From assembly GCF_004570875.1 (NCBI RefSeq), contig NZ_SPQK01000002.1, forward strand, positions 124,001 to 188,000: a stretch of 64,000 nucleotides of DNA. Reading direction: 5' to 3'. A program made the position numbers and the translations under genes. Source of the stretch: Blastococcus sp. CT_GayMR16. GTDB lineage: Bacteria; Actinomycetota; Actinomycetes; Mycobacteriales; Geodermatophilaceae. Below, piece after piece: positions 17,511 through 26,244 of the stretch (its first letter is position 1; each line of letters opens with the position of its first letter). The notes under the pieces were generated by a model. The model searched no databases and had not been told where the DNA came from. It saw nothing but the letters and a program-made list of their open reading frames with translations.

Positions 17511-18275
17511 ATGCCCGCCCGTGACACGCCCTGGCCCAACGGCACACCCTGCTGGGTCGACTACGGCGCCGCCGACCTCGACGCCACGAAGACCTTCTAC
17601 GCGTCGCTCCTCGGCTGGGAGTACACCGGCGGTGAGCCGCAGTTCGGCGGCTACCTGACGGCGACCGTGCAGGGCGAGCAGGCGGCCGGCCTGGGTCCGC
17701 AGCAGGATCCGGACGACCCGCCCCGCTGGACCACCTACTTCGCCGCCGACGACGCCGCCGCCACGGCCGCCCGCGTCACGCAGGCCGGGGGCACAGTGCT
17801 CGTCGCGCCGATGGAGGTGGGACCGATGGGCACGATGGTCATCGCGCTCGATCCCCAGGGCAACCCGTTCGGGCTGTGGCAGTCCGGGCTCAACACGGGC
17901 GTCCGGATCCACAACGAGCCGGGCGCCCTGGCCTGGAACGAGGCCGCGGTCGACGACCCGGACGGGGCGCGCGCCTTCTACAGCGCAGTGTTCGACTTCC
18001 GCTTCGACGAGATGCCCGGATCCGGCGGCTACACGACCTTCACCACCGGCGACCACCCGCTCGGTGGGCTGGGAGCGCATGCACCAGGATCGCCCAAGGG
18101 CTGGACGACGTGCTTCGCGGTCGCCGACACCGACGCCGCGGTCGGCACGACGGAGGCCGCGGGCGGCAAGGTGACGATGGCACCGATGGACACCGAGTTC
18201 GGCCGCTTCGCCGTCCTCGAGGACCCGTGGGGCGCCCCGTTCTCGGTCATGGAAGACCCGCCCGCGAGCAAGTGA
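17511..18275 (+). CDS. VOC (glyoxalase/bleomycin-resistance) family protein, two domains
   Basis: 254 aa from ATG 17511, preceded by AGGAGGAG. Two vicinal-oxygen-chelate modules: the first begins GTPCWVDYGAADLDATKTFY and ends VIALDPQGNPFGLWQ; the second begins ALAWNEAAVDDPDGARAFY and ends AVLEDPWGAPFSVME. This tandem type is common in actinobacteria and usually annotated as a hydroxylase or glyoxalase-like protein. Substrate unknown. The gene ends ten bases from the convergent oxidoreductase gene. Confidence 0.85.
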   Translation: MPARDTPWPNGTPCWVDYGAADLDATKTFYASLLGWEYTGGEPQFGGYLTATVQGEQAAGLGPQQDPDDPPRWTTYFAADDAAATAARVTQAGGTVLVAPMEVGPMGTMVIALDPQGNPFGLWQSGLNTGVRIHNEPGALAWNEAAVDDPDGARAFYSAVFDFRFDEMPGSGGYTTFTTGDHPLGGLGAHAPGSPKGWTTCFAVADTDAAVGTTEAAGGKVTMAPMDTEFGRFAVLEDPWGAPFSVMEDPPASK

Positions 18276-18285
18276 AGGCCCTCGG

Positions 18286-18714
18286 TCAGGCGGGGAGCTG
18301 GCCGTAGGTGTGCTCGGCCCGGAAACGGACGACGAGGCGACGGTCGGCCACCATCGCGGCGCGGTACTCGTCCCAGTCCGGGTGCTCGCCGTTGATCCCG
18401 CGGTAGTAGGTGACCAGTTCCTCCACGGTCGGGTCGTTCGGATCGGCGGCCACGGGCGTGAGTTCGGCGGTGCCCTCGACGGCGACCCAGGTCCAGAAGT
18501 CCTTCGACGCCACGTGCAGGGTCACCCGCGGGTCGCGCTCGAGGTTGCGGGTCTTGGCGCGGTCGGCCGTCACCGACACCCGGAACAGCTGCGTCTCCGG
18601 GTCGTAGGAGTAGCCCACGTTGGACAGCTGAGGACGACCGTCGCTCTTGATCGTCGCGAGCACGCCCCACTTCTGCTGCGCGACGAACGCGAGCATGCGC
18701 GTGTCGGTGCTCAA
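18286..18714 (-). CDS. PPOX-class, probable F420-dependent oxidoreductase
   Basis: 142 aa from a TTG at 18712-18714 that overlaps the stop of the upstream pirin gene (TTGA); ATG 18694-18696 would give 136 aa and is equally possible. The split-barrel flavin/F420-binding fold is indicated by VLATIKSDGRPQLSNVGYSY, TADRAKTRNLERDPRVTLHV and WVAVEGTAEL. Members reduce small substrates such as quinones, biliverdin or nitro compounds with F420H2. It is the last gene of a leftward operon with two pirins, which suggests a redox or stress context. Confidence 0.85.
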   Translation of the reverse strand: MSTDTRMLAFVAQQKWGVLATIKSDGRPQLSNVGYSYDPETQLFRVSVTADRAKTRNLERDPRVTLHVASKDFWTWVAVEGTAELTPVAADPNDPTVEELVTYYRGINGEHPDWDEYRAAMVADRRLVVRFRAEHTYGQLPA

Positions 18715-19679
18715 CGCTGCCGACCGCGGGCCTTGAGCGGGACCGGCGGGAGCGGTGGGGCCTCCAGGCGGGCGCCGTCGAAGCCGACGACGGCGCCGAA
18801 GCGCTCGGACTCGGAGTTCCACTGGTCGGCGTAGTCGGCGATCTCCTCGCCCGACCGGCCGACGAAGTTCCACCACATGACCAGGTGCTCCTCGAACGGC
18901 TCGCCGCCGAGCAGCAGCAGGCGGGTCGGTTCGGCGGCGGTCAGCCGCAGCGACCGCCGGCCGGTGCCCAGGTAGAGCATCGACCCTCGCTCCAGCGGGG
19001 CGCCCTCCACCGATGCCGCCCCGGAGGAGGCCAGCAGCCCGTACTCGAAGTCCTGCTCGAGCGGCACCTCGACGTCGGCGCCCGCCGCCAGGGCGAGGTC
19101 GACGCCGACCAGCGGGGTGTACGCGGTGCCCGGGGAGGTGGCACCGCCAAAGGTGCCCATGAGCACCGTCGTCGTCAGCCCGTCGGAGGTCCAGCCGGGC
19201 AGCGTGGCGTGGTGCTCGAAGGCCGGGACGGCCTCCCGGCTCGCGTCGGGGAGCGCCACCCACAGCTGGGCGCCGTGCAGGTACCGCGGATGCGGGTGAG
19301 GGGACTGTTCGGAGTGGGCGATGCCGTGCCCCGCGGTCATCAGGGCCAACTGCCCGGGGCCGAAGGTGACGTCGCTGCCGAGGGAGTCCCGGTGGTGGAC
19401 CTCGCCCTCCAGCAGCCACGACACCGTCTGCAGCCCGGTGTGCGGGTGCGGCGCCACCTGCATGCCCGAACCGGCCGCGACGTCGTCCGGGCCGTAGTGG
19501 TCGACGAACGCCCACGCACCGACCAGCCGGCGGCCCAGGGTGGGCAGCAGCCGGCGGACGCGGGTGCTCTCGCCGAGCAGCACCTCCTTGCCGGGCAGCA
19601 GGTCCAGTGCCGGCCCGGCGGCGGTGGCCTCGAGGCCACCGAGTTCACGGGCTGCCGGATGGCGGTCGAGATTGCTCAT
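18711..19679 (-). CDS. Pirin family protein (first of two)
   Basis: 322 aa from ATG 19677-19679. The N-terminal cupin carries the pirin metal site: PHPHTGLQTVSWLLEGEV (two His), then TAGHGIAHSE and a late Glu/His. A C-terminal pirin-C cupin follows (LGTGRRSLRLTAAEPTRLLL). Pirins are cupin dioxygenases, some with quercetinase activity, or metal-sensing co-regulators. The gene starts 26 bases after the second pirin, in the same leftward operon. Confidence 0.92.
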   Translation of the reverse strand: MSNLDRHPAARELGGLEATAAGPALDLLPGKEVLLGESTRVRRLLPTLGRRLVGAWAFVDHYGPDDVAAGSGMQVAPHPHTGLQTVSWLLEGEVHHRDSLGSDVTFGPGQLALMTAGHGIAHSEQSPHPHPRYLHGAQLWVALPDASREAVPAFEHHATLPGWTSDGLTTTVLMGTFGGATSPGTAYTPLVGVDLALAAGADVEVPLEQDFEYGLLASSGAASVEGAPLERGSMLYLGTGRRSLRLTAAEPTRLLLLGGEPFEEHLVMWWNFVGRSGEEIADYADQWNSESERFGAVVGFDGARLEAPPLPPVPLKARGRQR

Positions 19680-19705
19680 GGCGGTCCTCCGGTCCGGTCG
19701 GGACG

Positions 19706-20707
19706 TCAGGCTTCCGGCGTCTGCCCAGTCTCGCCCCGGACGGCGGAGTGGGGAACGTACTGCGCGGGAATCGAGCCGAGCCGGCCGGCCTGGAAGTCGG
19801 TGAACGCGTCCATGACCTCCTGCCGGGTGTTCATGACGAACGGCCCGTACATGGCGATCGGCTCGCGGATCGGGGCGCCGCCGAGGACGACGACGTCCAG
19901 CGCCGGCGTCCGCGACTCCTGCTGGACGGCCCCGTTGATGGTGATCGTGTCGCCGGGACCGAAGACGGCGAGCTGGCCGGTGCGCACCGGGTGACCGTCG
20001 ATGCCGACCGAACCCGCGCCGGAGAGCACGTAGACGAGGGCGTTGAAGTCGGGTCGCCACGGCAGGTCGAGGGTGGCGCCTGGGGCGACGGTGGCGTGCA
20101 CCATCGCCATCGGCGTGTAGGTGGAACCGGGGCCCGTGTGGCCGGCCACGTCACCGGCGATGACCCGGAGGAAGGCGCCGGCGTCGGGGCTCGCCAGCAG
20201 CACGGACTCGTCGGCGCGGAGGTCCTGGTAGCGGGGCTCGACCCACTTCTGGGCCTGCGGCAGGTTCACCCACAGCTGGAGCCCGTGGAAGAGCCCGCCG
20301 CTGAGGACGAGGTGCTCCGGGGGCTTCTCGATGTGCAGGACGCCTCCGCCGGCGGTCATCCACTGGGTGTCGCCGTTGCTGATCGTGCCGCCGCCGCCGT
20401 GGGAGTCGGCGTGCTCGAAGGTGCCGTCGATGATGTAGGTGACGGTCTCGAAGCCGCGGTGCGGGTGCCAGCTGGTGCCCTTGGGCTCACCCGGCGCGTA
20501 CTCGACCTCGCCCATCTGGTCCATGTGGATGAACGGGTCGAGATCGCGCAGGTCGACGCCGGCGAACGCGCGGCGGACCGGGAAGCCCTCACCCTCGAAG
20601 CCGGACGGCGCGGTCGTGACCGAGCGGACCCGGCGGCGGACCGTCCCGGGTGCGGGCACGGGGACGCGCGGCAGAGTGGTGGTGTCCTCGACGGTGACGG
20701 CAGGCAT
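19706..20707 (-). CDS. Pirin family protein (second of two, promoter-proximal)
   Basis: 333 aa from ATG 20705-20707, preceded by AAGGAGCC. The cupin metal site is SWHPHRGFETVTYIIDGTFE followed by WMTAGGGVLHIE and the segment DTQWMT. The C-terminal region FGPGDTITINGAV forms the second barrel. It differs strongly from its neighbour, so this is an old pair rather than a recent duplication. A palindrome 14 bases upstream of its start (20721-20734) is the likely operator of the pirin-pirin-oxidoreductase operon. Confidence 0.92.
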   Translation of the reverse strand: MPAVTVEDTTTLPRVPVPAPGTVRRRVRSVTTAPSGFEGEGFPVRRAFAGVDLRDLDPFIHMDQMGEVEYAPGEPKGTSWHPHRGFETVTYIIDGTFEHADSHGGGGTISNGDTQWMTAGGGVLHIEKPPEHLVLSGGLFHGLQLWVNLPQAQKWVEPRYQDLRADESVLLASPDAGAFLRVIAGDVAGHTGPGSTYTPMAMVHATVAPGATLDLPWRPDFNALVYVLSGAGSVGIDGHPVRTGQLAVFGPGDTITINGAVQQESRTPALDVVVLGGAPIREPIAMYGPFVMNTRQEVMDAFTDFQAGRLGSIPAQYVPHSAVRGETGQTPEA

Positions 20708-20720
20708 GCAGGGCTCCTTG

Positions 20721-20734
20721 GTTGAGTTCTCAAC
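20721..20734. promoter_or_regulatory. Palindromic operator GTTGAG-TT-CTCAAC, MarR-like
   Basis: Six-base arms around a two-base centre, directly upstream of the pirin operon start; the AT-rich text continues as TAG at 20735-20737. TTGA-type inverted repeats with this spacing are common binding sites of MarR and related winged-helix dimers. No MarR gene is in the window, so the regulator would act from elsewhere. Confidence 0.5.
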
Positions 20735-20825
20735 TAGCGGTGACTGTAGCGCTGCCGGCCCCCGATGTCTTCCCTCGCCGGTCAGGGCGGGGTTTCGCGG
20801 CGGGCGCCGGGGGCAGGCTCCCGGG

Positions 20826-21845
20826 ATGCAGCCCGCGTCCGACGTCCCCCGGGTGGGCTGTCCGAAGCGGATGGTGTTCGGCCCGTGCGGCGGGGTCCGG
20901 GACGACGGGCGGTGCGAGCTCAACGAGGACCCCTGCGTGTTCCTGTCGGATCCACTGGTGCGCTGGCCCGGGCCGCCGGTCCAGCCGAGGACGCCGTCGA
21001 CGCTCCTCGATCGAGCGACGCACGCCCCGGTGGTGCTCGCGGACCTGTCCGTCATCCCCTTCGACCCGGCCTCGGTGCGCCGCGTCGTCGACGTCCTCGC
21101 GCCGGTCGCGGACGGCCTGCTGGTCGGCGAGCACGCGAACCGGCCCGACTTCCCGCCGACGATGTTCGCGGCCGAGGTCATCGGAGCAGGCGGTCGCGTC
21201 TGGACGACGCTGGCCTGTCGTGACCGCAACCGCGTCGTGCTCGAGCAGGAGCTGGCCGGGCTGGCGGCGGTCGGCGTCGACGGCGTCCTCTGCGTGACCG
21301 GCGACGGCCGCGGCGCGAGCGTCCGACCGGGCGTCACCCAGGTGTTCGACCTCGACGGCATCCGCCTCGCCGGCCTCGCCGCGGGGATGGGCCTGCCGGT
21401 CGCCGTCCCGGAGTCGCCGGAGGCGCCGCCGGTGGAGCTGCGGCCCGCCCGGGTCGCCGAGAAGCAGCGGGCCGGCGCGCAGCTCTGCGTGCTGAACCAC
21501 GTGAGCAGTCCCGCCCGGGTGGCGGCCTTCGTCGAGGCCGCGCGCGGCGCCGGGGCGACTCTGCCGTTCATCGCCGGCGTCGCCGTCTACACCGACGAGC
21601 CGTCGGCGCGGGTGCTGCAGCGCTTTCCCGGTCTCCGCCTGGACGGCGCTGTCGTCGAGCGGGTGCTCGCCGCGCCGGACCCCCGCGTCGCGGGGATCGC
21701 GGCGGCGGTCGCGGAGGCTCGGGCGCTGCTGGCGATCCCGGGCGTCGTCGGCGTCAACCTCTCCGGCACGGGGTCGAGCAGCGGCGTGGACGACGGTGCG
21801 CAGGTCAAGGCCGAGGTGGCGGCACTTCTGAGGGGGGCACTGTGA
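20826..21845 (+). CDS. Methylenetetrahydrofolate reductase-like protein with N-terminal MTHFR_C cysteine domain
   Basis: 339 aa from ATG 20826. The N-terminus (residues about 11-38) has VGCPKRMVFGPCGG and GRCELNEDPC: the four-cysteine motif of the MTHFR C-terminal domain (PF12225 type), probably zinc-binding or an Fe-S partner region. The remainder resembles the MTHFR TIM barrel: VVLADLSVIPF, WTTLACRDRNRVVLEQEL, GVLCVTGDGR, and LPFIAGVAVY. In the families I know, the cysteine domain is a C-terminal partner; here it precedes the barrel. It overlaps the methyltransferase gene by four bases, suggesting a one-carbon or methyl-transfer function. Exact substrate unknown. Confidence 0.75.
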   Translation: MQPASDVPRVGCPKRMVFGPCGGVRDDGRCELNEDPCVFLSDPLVRWPGPPVQPRTPSTLLDRATHAPVVLADLSVIPFDPASVRRVVDVLAPVADGLLVGEHANRPDFPPTMFAAEVIGAGGRVWTTLACRDRNRVVLEQELAGLAAVGVDGVLCVTGDGRGASVRPGVTQVFDLDGIRLAGLAAGMGLPVAVPESPEAPPVELRPARVAEKQRAGAQLCVLNHVSSPARVAAFVEAARGAGATLPFIAGVAVYTDEPSARVLQRFPGLRLDGAVVERVLAAPDPRVAGIAAAVAEARALLAIPGVVGVNLSGTGSSSGVDDGAQVKAEVAALLRGAL

Positions 21846-22639
21846 CCGGGCTCGGGAGCGAGGCGATGGAGGCGGAGTTCGACACCGTCGCCGGGTGGAC
21901 GGAGGAGGCGGTCCGCGCGCTGGGGCCCGAGTACGCCGTCCCCGCGGGATGCCGGGGCAGCGGCAGTGAAGGGGCCCTGCGCTGGCTGGCCGACCGGCTC
22001 GAGCTCGGTCCCGGCACCCGGATGCTCGACTCGGGTGCCGGCGTCGGCGGCCCGGCCGGGTGGCTGGCGGCCGAGCGGGGGCTGCGACCGTTCTGCGCCG
22101 AGCCCATGGCCTCGGCGGTGCGGGCGAGCCGGCGGCTGTTCGGGCTGCCGTCGGTGGTCGCCATCGGCCAGCAGCTGCCGTTCGCCGACGACGCCGTCGA
22201 CGCGGCCTGGTGCCTCGGCGTCCTCTGCACGACCTCGGACAAGGCGGGAGCGCTGGGGGAGCTGCGCCGGGTGCTGACCGACCGCGGCCGGCTGGGCCTG
22301 CTCGTCTTCGTCGCCGACCGGCCGCTGCCGCCGCCGCTGTTCGTCGGTGACGATCCGCAGCCGGCGCCGCTGCCCGACGGCAACGAGTTTCCCTCGGAGG
22401 CGGAGCTGCGCGGCCTGCTGGCCGAGGCCGGGTTCGCCCTCGGGGAGACCACCGACGTCGACCTCGGCGACAGTCCAGCGGTTTGGAGCGAGCGGGCCGA
22501 CGCCGTGGCGGCCGAGATCGCCCGCCGGCACGGAAACGATCCCGCGTTCCGGCAGGCGGAGGAGAACTCCAGCCGCGTGGGCCGGCTGCTCTCCGACGGC
22601 GATCTCCGGGCCTGGCTGGGCGTGGCCACCGCCGTCTGA
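21842..22639 (+). CDS. Class I SAM-dependent methyltransferase
   Basis: 265 aa from GTG 21842 (GTGA overlap with the preceding stop). SAM-binding motif I is MLDSGAGVGGPAGWLA near residue 61. Motif II is around FCAEPMASAVRASRRLFG, and LPFADDAVDAAWCLGVL is the motif III/IV region. The conserved acidic residue after beta-2 is Glu (FCAEP). The C-terminal half has a Pro-rich segment typical of small-molecule methyltransferases. Coupling to the MTHFR-like gene suggests they act on a common substrate or supply the same methyl pool. Confidence 0.8.
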   Translation: MTGLGSEAMEAEFDTVAGWTEEAVRALGPEYAVPAGCRGSGSEGALRWLADRLELGPGTRMLDSGAGVGGPAGWLAAERGLRPFCAEPMASAVRASRRLFGLPSVVAIGQQLPFADDAVDAAWCLGVLCTTSDKAGALGELRRVLTDRGRLGLLVFVADRPLPPPLFVGDDPQPAPLPDGNEFPSEAELRGLLAEAGFALGETTDVDLGDSPAVWSERADAVAAEIARRHGNDPAFRQAEENSSRVGRLLSDGDLRAWLGVATAV

Positions 22640-22645
22640 CCCAAG

Positions 22646-22689
22646 AGTGCAAAGAAAGTCTTGCAAAGAAGTCTTTGCACTTCTACCGT
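22646..22689 (+). promoter_or_regulatory. Operator and promoter of the ArsR-MFS operon
   Basis: AGTGCAAAGA (22646-22655) and TCTTTGCACT (22672-22681) are exact inverted repeats of ten bases. Between them lies a further TTGCAAAGA half-site. TTGCAA at 22661 and TACCGT at 22684, spaced by 17 bases, make a plausible -35/-10 pair, which places the dyad over the promoter. Binding there by the regulator encoded seven bases downstream would repress its own operon. Confidence 0.6.
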
Positions 22690-22695
22690 CGCCCT

Positions 22696-23292
22696 ATGCC
22701 CGACGAGACGCCGCTGGAGCCCGCCGTCCAGGTGACGGACGTCCGGGCCCTCCGCGCGCTGGCCCATCCACTCCGCAATCGCCTGCTGGGGCAGCTGCGC
22801 CTGAACGGCCCGGCCACCGCCAGCCAGCTCGGCCGGGTGGTCGGGGAGAGCAGCGGGTCGACCAGCTACCACCTGCGGCAGCTCGCCGAGTACGGCTTCG
22901 TCGAGGAGGTCGAGGGCCAGGGCACGGCCCGGGAGCGGTGGTGGCGCGCCCGGCACCGGATGACCAGCTGGCAGGTCGCTGACGTCCTCGAGCAGGAGGG
23001 TGGTGCCGAGGTCGAGGACGAGCTGATCCGGATGCAGCTCGACGTGCACGGGCGGATCCTCGGCGCCTGGCAGGCGCAGCGGGCCGAGCTCGGTCCGGCG
23101 TGGACCGCCGCGGCCTCGCTCAACGACTTCGTGCTCCGCCTGCGGCCGGAGCAGGCCCGCTCGCTGGCGGACGAGTTGCTGACGGTCCTGTCGCGCTGGA
23201 TGGGGGAGCACCCGAGCGACACCCCCGCCGATGGCACCGAACTGGTGTCCGTCCTCCTGGACGTCGTCCCGCTGAAGGAGTGGCCGTCATGA
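22696..23292 (+). CDS. ArsR-type winged-helix transcriptional regulator
   Basis: 198 aa from ATG 22696. The DNA-binding domain is at residues 13-75: VRALRALAHPLRNRLLGQLR, NGPATASQLGRVVGESSGST as the recognition helix-turn-helix, then SYHLRQLAEYGFVEEV and the wing. No metal-binding cysteine motif (CxC) is present, so it probably senses a small organic ligand through its helical C-terminal domain. Its TGA overlaps the ATG of the MFS exporter gene, a common regulator-exporter pair. It likely represses both genes by binding the upstream dyad. Confidence 0.9.
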   Translation: MPDETPLEPAVQVTDVRALRALAHPLRNRLLGQLRLNGPATASQLGRVVGESSGSTSYHLRQLAEYGFVEEVEGQGTARERWWRARHRMTSWQVADVLEQEGGAEVEDELIRMQLDVHGRILGAWQAQRAELGPAWTAAASLNDFVLRLRPEQARSLADELLTVLSRWMGEHPSDTPADGTELVSVLLDVVPLKEWPS

Positions 23293-24593
23293 GCGCGCCG
23301 ACGACGGTCCGCTCGGCCACCCGGCGGCTGGTCGGGCTCACCGTCCTGCGGTGGCTGCCGGTCGGCCTGACCACGCCGATCACCGTGCTCCTCGCGCAGG
23401 CCCGCGGGCTCTCCCTCGCCGAGATCGGCCTGCTGTTCACGGTGCACGGGATCGTGGTGATCGTCCTCGAGCTGCCCACCGGCGGGCTCGCCGACGTGCT
23501 CGGCCGCCGTCCGGTCGTGGTGGCCGGCGCCGTGCTGCACCTGGCCTCCTGCCTGGTGTTCGCGACGGCGACGGGCTTCCCCGGCTTCCTGGCCGGGATC
23601 CTGCTGATGGGCGTGGGCCGGGCACTGGACAGCGGCCCGGTCGAGGCCTGGTACGTCGACACGGTCCACCGCATCGACCCGGCGGCCGACGTCGCACCCG
23701 GCTTGTCGAAGCACTCGGCCGCGGACGGCGGGAGCCTGGCTCTCGGCGCGATCGTCGGTGGGTTCCTGCCCGCGGTCCTCGGCGGATCAGGCGCGCAGGC
23801 GCTGGCCCTGCCCTACCTGGGTGCCGCGGCCCTCGACGTCGTCTTCGTCGTCGCGGTCGTGCGCCTGCTGACCGAGGAGCGGCGGCCGCGCCAGGGCAGC
23901 GTCGGGGCGGCGGTCGCCGCAGGCATGCGCGAGATGCCGGCCACGGTGACCGGAGCGGTCCGGCTGTCGGTCACCGACGGGCCGATGCGGCTGGTCCTGC
24001 TGCTGACCGCGGTCGGCGGGGTCGGGCTCGTCGCCTGCGAGCTGCTCGGGCCGGTGCGCTTCGCGGAACTGGCGGGCGGGCGCGACGACGGCGCCGCCGT
24101 GTACGGGACGGTCCTCGCCGTCTCGTTCGGGGTCGCCGCGGTGGGGGCGATGGCTGTCACCGCGCTGCGCCGGCTCCTCGGCGGCTCGACGCGGCTGACC
24201 TGCGCACTGCTGTTCGCGATGGGCGCCGCGGCGATGGCCGTGCTGGCCGGTCCGGACGTCCTGCTCGTGGCCGGCGCCGGGTTCGCCGTCTACTACCTGG
24301 CGCACGGCTCCACGTGGCCGCTGCTCAGCGCCGTCCTGCACACCCGCGTCGACGCGGCCCGCCGTGCGACCGCGGTGTCGGCGATGTCGCTGGCGATGGC
24401 GCTGGGCGGGATCCTCGGCAACCTCGCCGTCCCGCCACTCGCCGCCGCGCTCGGCACCGGGGCCGGCTTCCTGGCCGTCGCCGTCGTCGTCCTGCTGGGG
24501 GCGGTGGCCTGCCTCGCGCTTCCTCGGGCGACGGTGCCCGTCGGGCCGGACGACGCGCTCGAGGAGACCGGACACGTCCATCCGGGCGCGTGA
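23289..24593 (+). CDS. Major facilitator superfamily exporter
   Basis: 434 aa from ATG 23289. About twelve hydrophobic segments; the A-like motif after helix 2-3 is GGLADVLGRRPVVVAGAVL. Charged VEAWYVDTVHRI in helix 4 resembles drug/proton antiporters of actinobacteria. The C-terminal tail is short and acidic with His residues. Co-translated with the upstream ArsR-type regulator, it probably exports the ligand sensed by it. Substrate unknown. Confidence 0.88.
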   Translation: MSAPTTVRSATRRLVGLTVLRWLPVGLTTPITVLLAQARGLSLAEIGLLFTVHGIVVIVLELPTGGLADVLGRRPVVVAGAVLHLASCLVFATATGFPGFLAGILLMGVGRALDSGPVEAWYVDTVHRIDPAADVAPGLSKHSAADGGSLALGAIVGGFLPAVLGGSGAQALALPYLGAAALDVVFVVAVVRLLTEERRPRQGSVGAAVAAGMREMPATVTGAVRLSVTDGPMRLVLLLTAVGGVGLVACELLGPVRFAELAGGRDDGAAVYGTVLAVSFGVAAVGAMAVTALRRLLGGSTRLTCALLFAMGAAAMAVLAGPDVLLVAGAGFAVYYLAHGSTWPLLSAVLHTRVDAARRATAVSAMSLAMALGGILGNLAVPPLAAALGTGAGFLAVAVVVLLGAVACLALPRATVPVGPDDALEETGHVHPGA

Positions 24594-24645
24594 TGCCTCC
24601 GCGGCTCGAAACGCGCGAGACACACGTCCTCACTAGGTTCGACGC

Positions 24646-26244
24646 ATGGCGGATCTCTTCGACGGCTACCCCCTCGGCGAGGTCTGGGACGAGATGTTCG
24701 GCGGGGTGGGTCAGCCGCGGGCGGCCTACGCCGGCCTCTTCGCGTCGATGCAGCCCATCGACGGCGAGGAACTGGCCGCCCGCGCCGACGTGCTGAGCCA
24801 GACCTACCGCGACGCCGGGGTCACCTTCGCCCACGCCGGTGAGGAGCAGCCCTTCCCCCTCGACATCGTGCCGCGGGTCATCGGCGCCGACGAGTGGGCG
24901 GTCATCGAGCGGGGCGTGGAGCAGCGGGTGCTCGCGCTGGAGGCGTTCCTCGCCGACGTCTACGGCGCCGGCCAGGTGTTCACCGACCGGATCGTGCCGC
25001 GCAGCGTGATCACCACGAGCGCCCACTTCCACCGGCAGGCGCACGGCCTGGTGCCGCCCAACGGCGTCCGCGTGCACGTCTCCGGCATCGACCTGGTGCG
25101 CGACGAGACCGGTGACTTCCGCGTGCTCGAGGACAACCTCCGTTCGCCGTCGGGGGTCAGCTACGTCATCACCAACCGAGCCGCGATGAGCCAGGTGCTG
25201 CCGGAGCTGTTCGCCGACCACCGGATCCAGCCGGTCGCCGACTACCCGAGCAAGCTGCTGGCCGCCCTCAAGGCTTCCGCGCCGCCGAACGTGGCCGACC
25301 CGACGGTCGTCGTCCTCACGCCCGGGGTCTACAACTCGGCCTACTTCGAGCACGCGCTGCTGGCCCGCCAGATGGGCGTCGAGCTGGTCGAGGGCCGGGA
25401 CCTGATCTGCGCGGGCAACCAGGTCAGCATGCGGACGACGGACGGCCAGCAGCGGGTCGACGTCATCTACCGGCGGATCGACGACGAGTTCCTCGATCCG
25501 GTCCACTTCCGTCCCGACTCGGTGATCGGCTGTGCCGGCGTGCTCAACGCGGCGCGCGCGGGCCGGGTCACGATCGCGAACGCGGTCGGCAACGGGGTCG
25601 CCGACGACAAGCTGCTGTACACGTGGGTGCCCGACCTGATCCGCTACTACCTGGGCGAGGAGCCGGTGCTGGCCAACGCCGACACGTACCGCCTCGACCA
25701 GCGGGACACCGTCGAGTGGGTGCTGGAGTCGCTCGACCAGCTGGTGCTCAAGCCCGTCGACGGGTCCGGCGGCAAGGGCATCGTCATCGGGCCGCGCGCC
25801 GATGAGAAGACGCTGTCGGACCTCGCGGTCAAGGTGCGGGCCACGCCCCGGGACTGGATCGCGCAGAAGCCGATCGGGCTCTCGACCGTCCCGACGCTGG
25901 TGGGTGGCCGGATCGCGCCGCGGCACGTCGACCTGCGGCCGTTCGCGGTCAACGACGGCAGCAAGGTGTGGGTGCTGCCCGGTGGGCTGACCCGTGTCGC
26001 GCTGCCGGAGGGGGAGCTGGTGGTCAACTCCAGCCAGGGCGGCGGCTCCAAGGACACCTGGGTGATCAGCCCCCCGCGGCAGGCCGCCGACGTCGAGGAG
26101 CCCGATCTCACCCGCATCGAGTTCACCGCCGCCGATCTGCCCGAGGACCCCCCGGCGCAGGACCCCGGGCCGCTCAACGACACCGTGGTCGGCCAGTCGC
26201 AGCAGCAGCAGCAGGGGTGGTCGACCGAGGTGACCCCGTGCTGA
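24646..26244 (+). CDS. Circularly permuted type 2 ATP-grasp protein
   Basis: 532 aa from ATG 24646 (MADLFDGYPLGEVWDEMFGG). Segments conserved in this family: RDAGVTFAHAGEEQPFPLDI, NGVRVHVSGIDLVRDETG, FRVLEDNLRSPSGVSYVI, YRRIDDEFLDP and LKPVDGSGGKGIVIGP with the ATP-binding lysine and glycine-rich loop. The order of subdomains is permuted relative to classical ATP-grasp ligases. These proteins are predicted to form amide bonds between a small amine or peptide and a carboxylate. The last 20 residues are Gln-rich. It overlaps the alpha-E gene by seven bases; with the transglutaminase it forms a widely conserved but functionally undefined operon. Confidence 0.92.
   Translation: MADLFDGYPLGEVWDEMFGGVGQPRAAYAGLFASMQPIDGEELAARADVLSQTYRDAGVTFAHAGEEQPFPLDIVPRVIGADEWAVIERGVEQRVLALEAFLADVYGAGQVFTDRIVPRSVITTSAHFHRQAHGLVPPNGVRVHVSGIDLVRDETGDFRVLEDNLRSPSGVSYVITNRAAMSQVLPELFADHRIQPVADYPSKLLAALKASAPPNVADPTVVVLTPGVYNSAYFEHALLARQMGVELVEGRDLICAGNQVSMRTTDGQQRVDVIYRRIDDEFLDPVHFRPDSVIGCAGVLNAARAGRVTIANAVGNGVADDKLLYTWVPDLIRYYLGEEPVLANADTYRLDQRDTVEWVLESLDQLVLKPVDGSGGKGIVIGPRADEKTLSDLAVKVRATPRDWIAQKPIGLSTVPTLVGGRIAPRHVDLRPFAVNDGSKVWVLPGGLTRVALPEGELVVNSSQGGGSKDTWVISPPRQAADVEEPDLTRIEFTAADLPEDPPAQDPGPLNDTVVGQSQQQQQGWSTEVTPC

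Noticed and set aside
17240-17545. Poly-proline frame opposite the TPM glycine tail
   Set aside because: It is only the complement of the glycine repeats; no start signal and no family.
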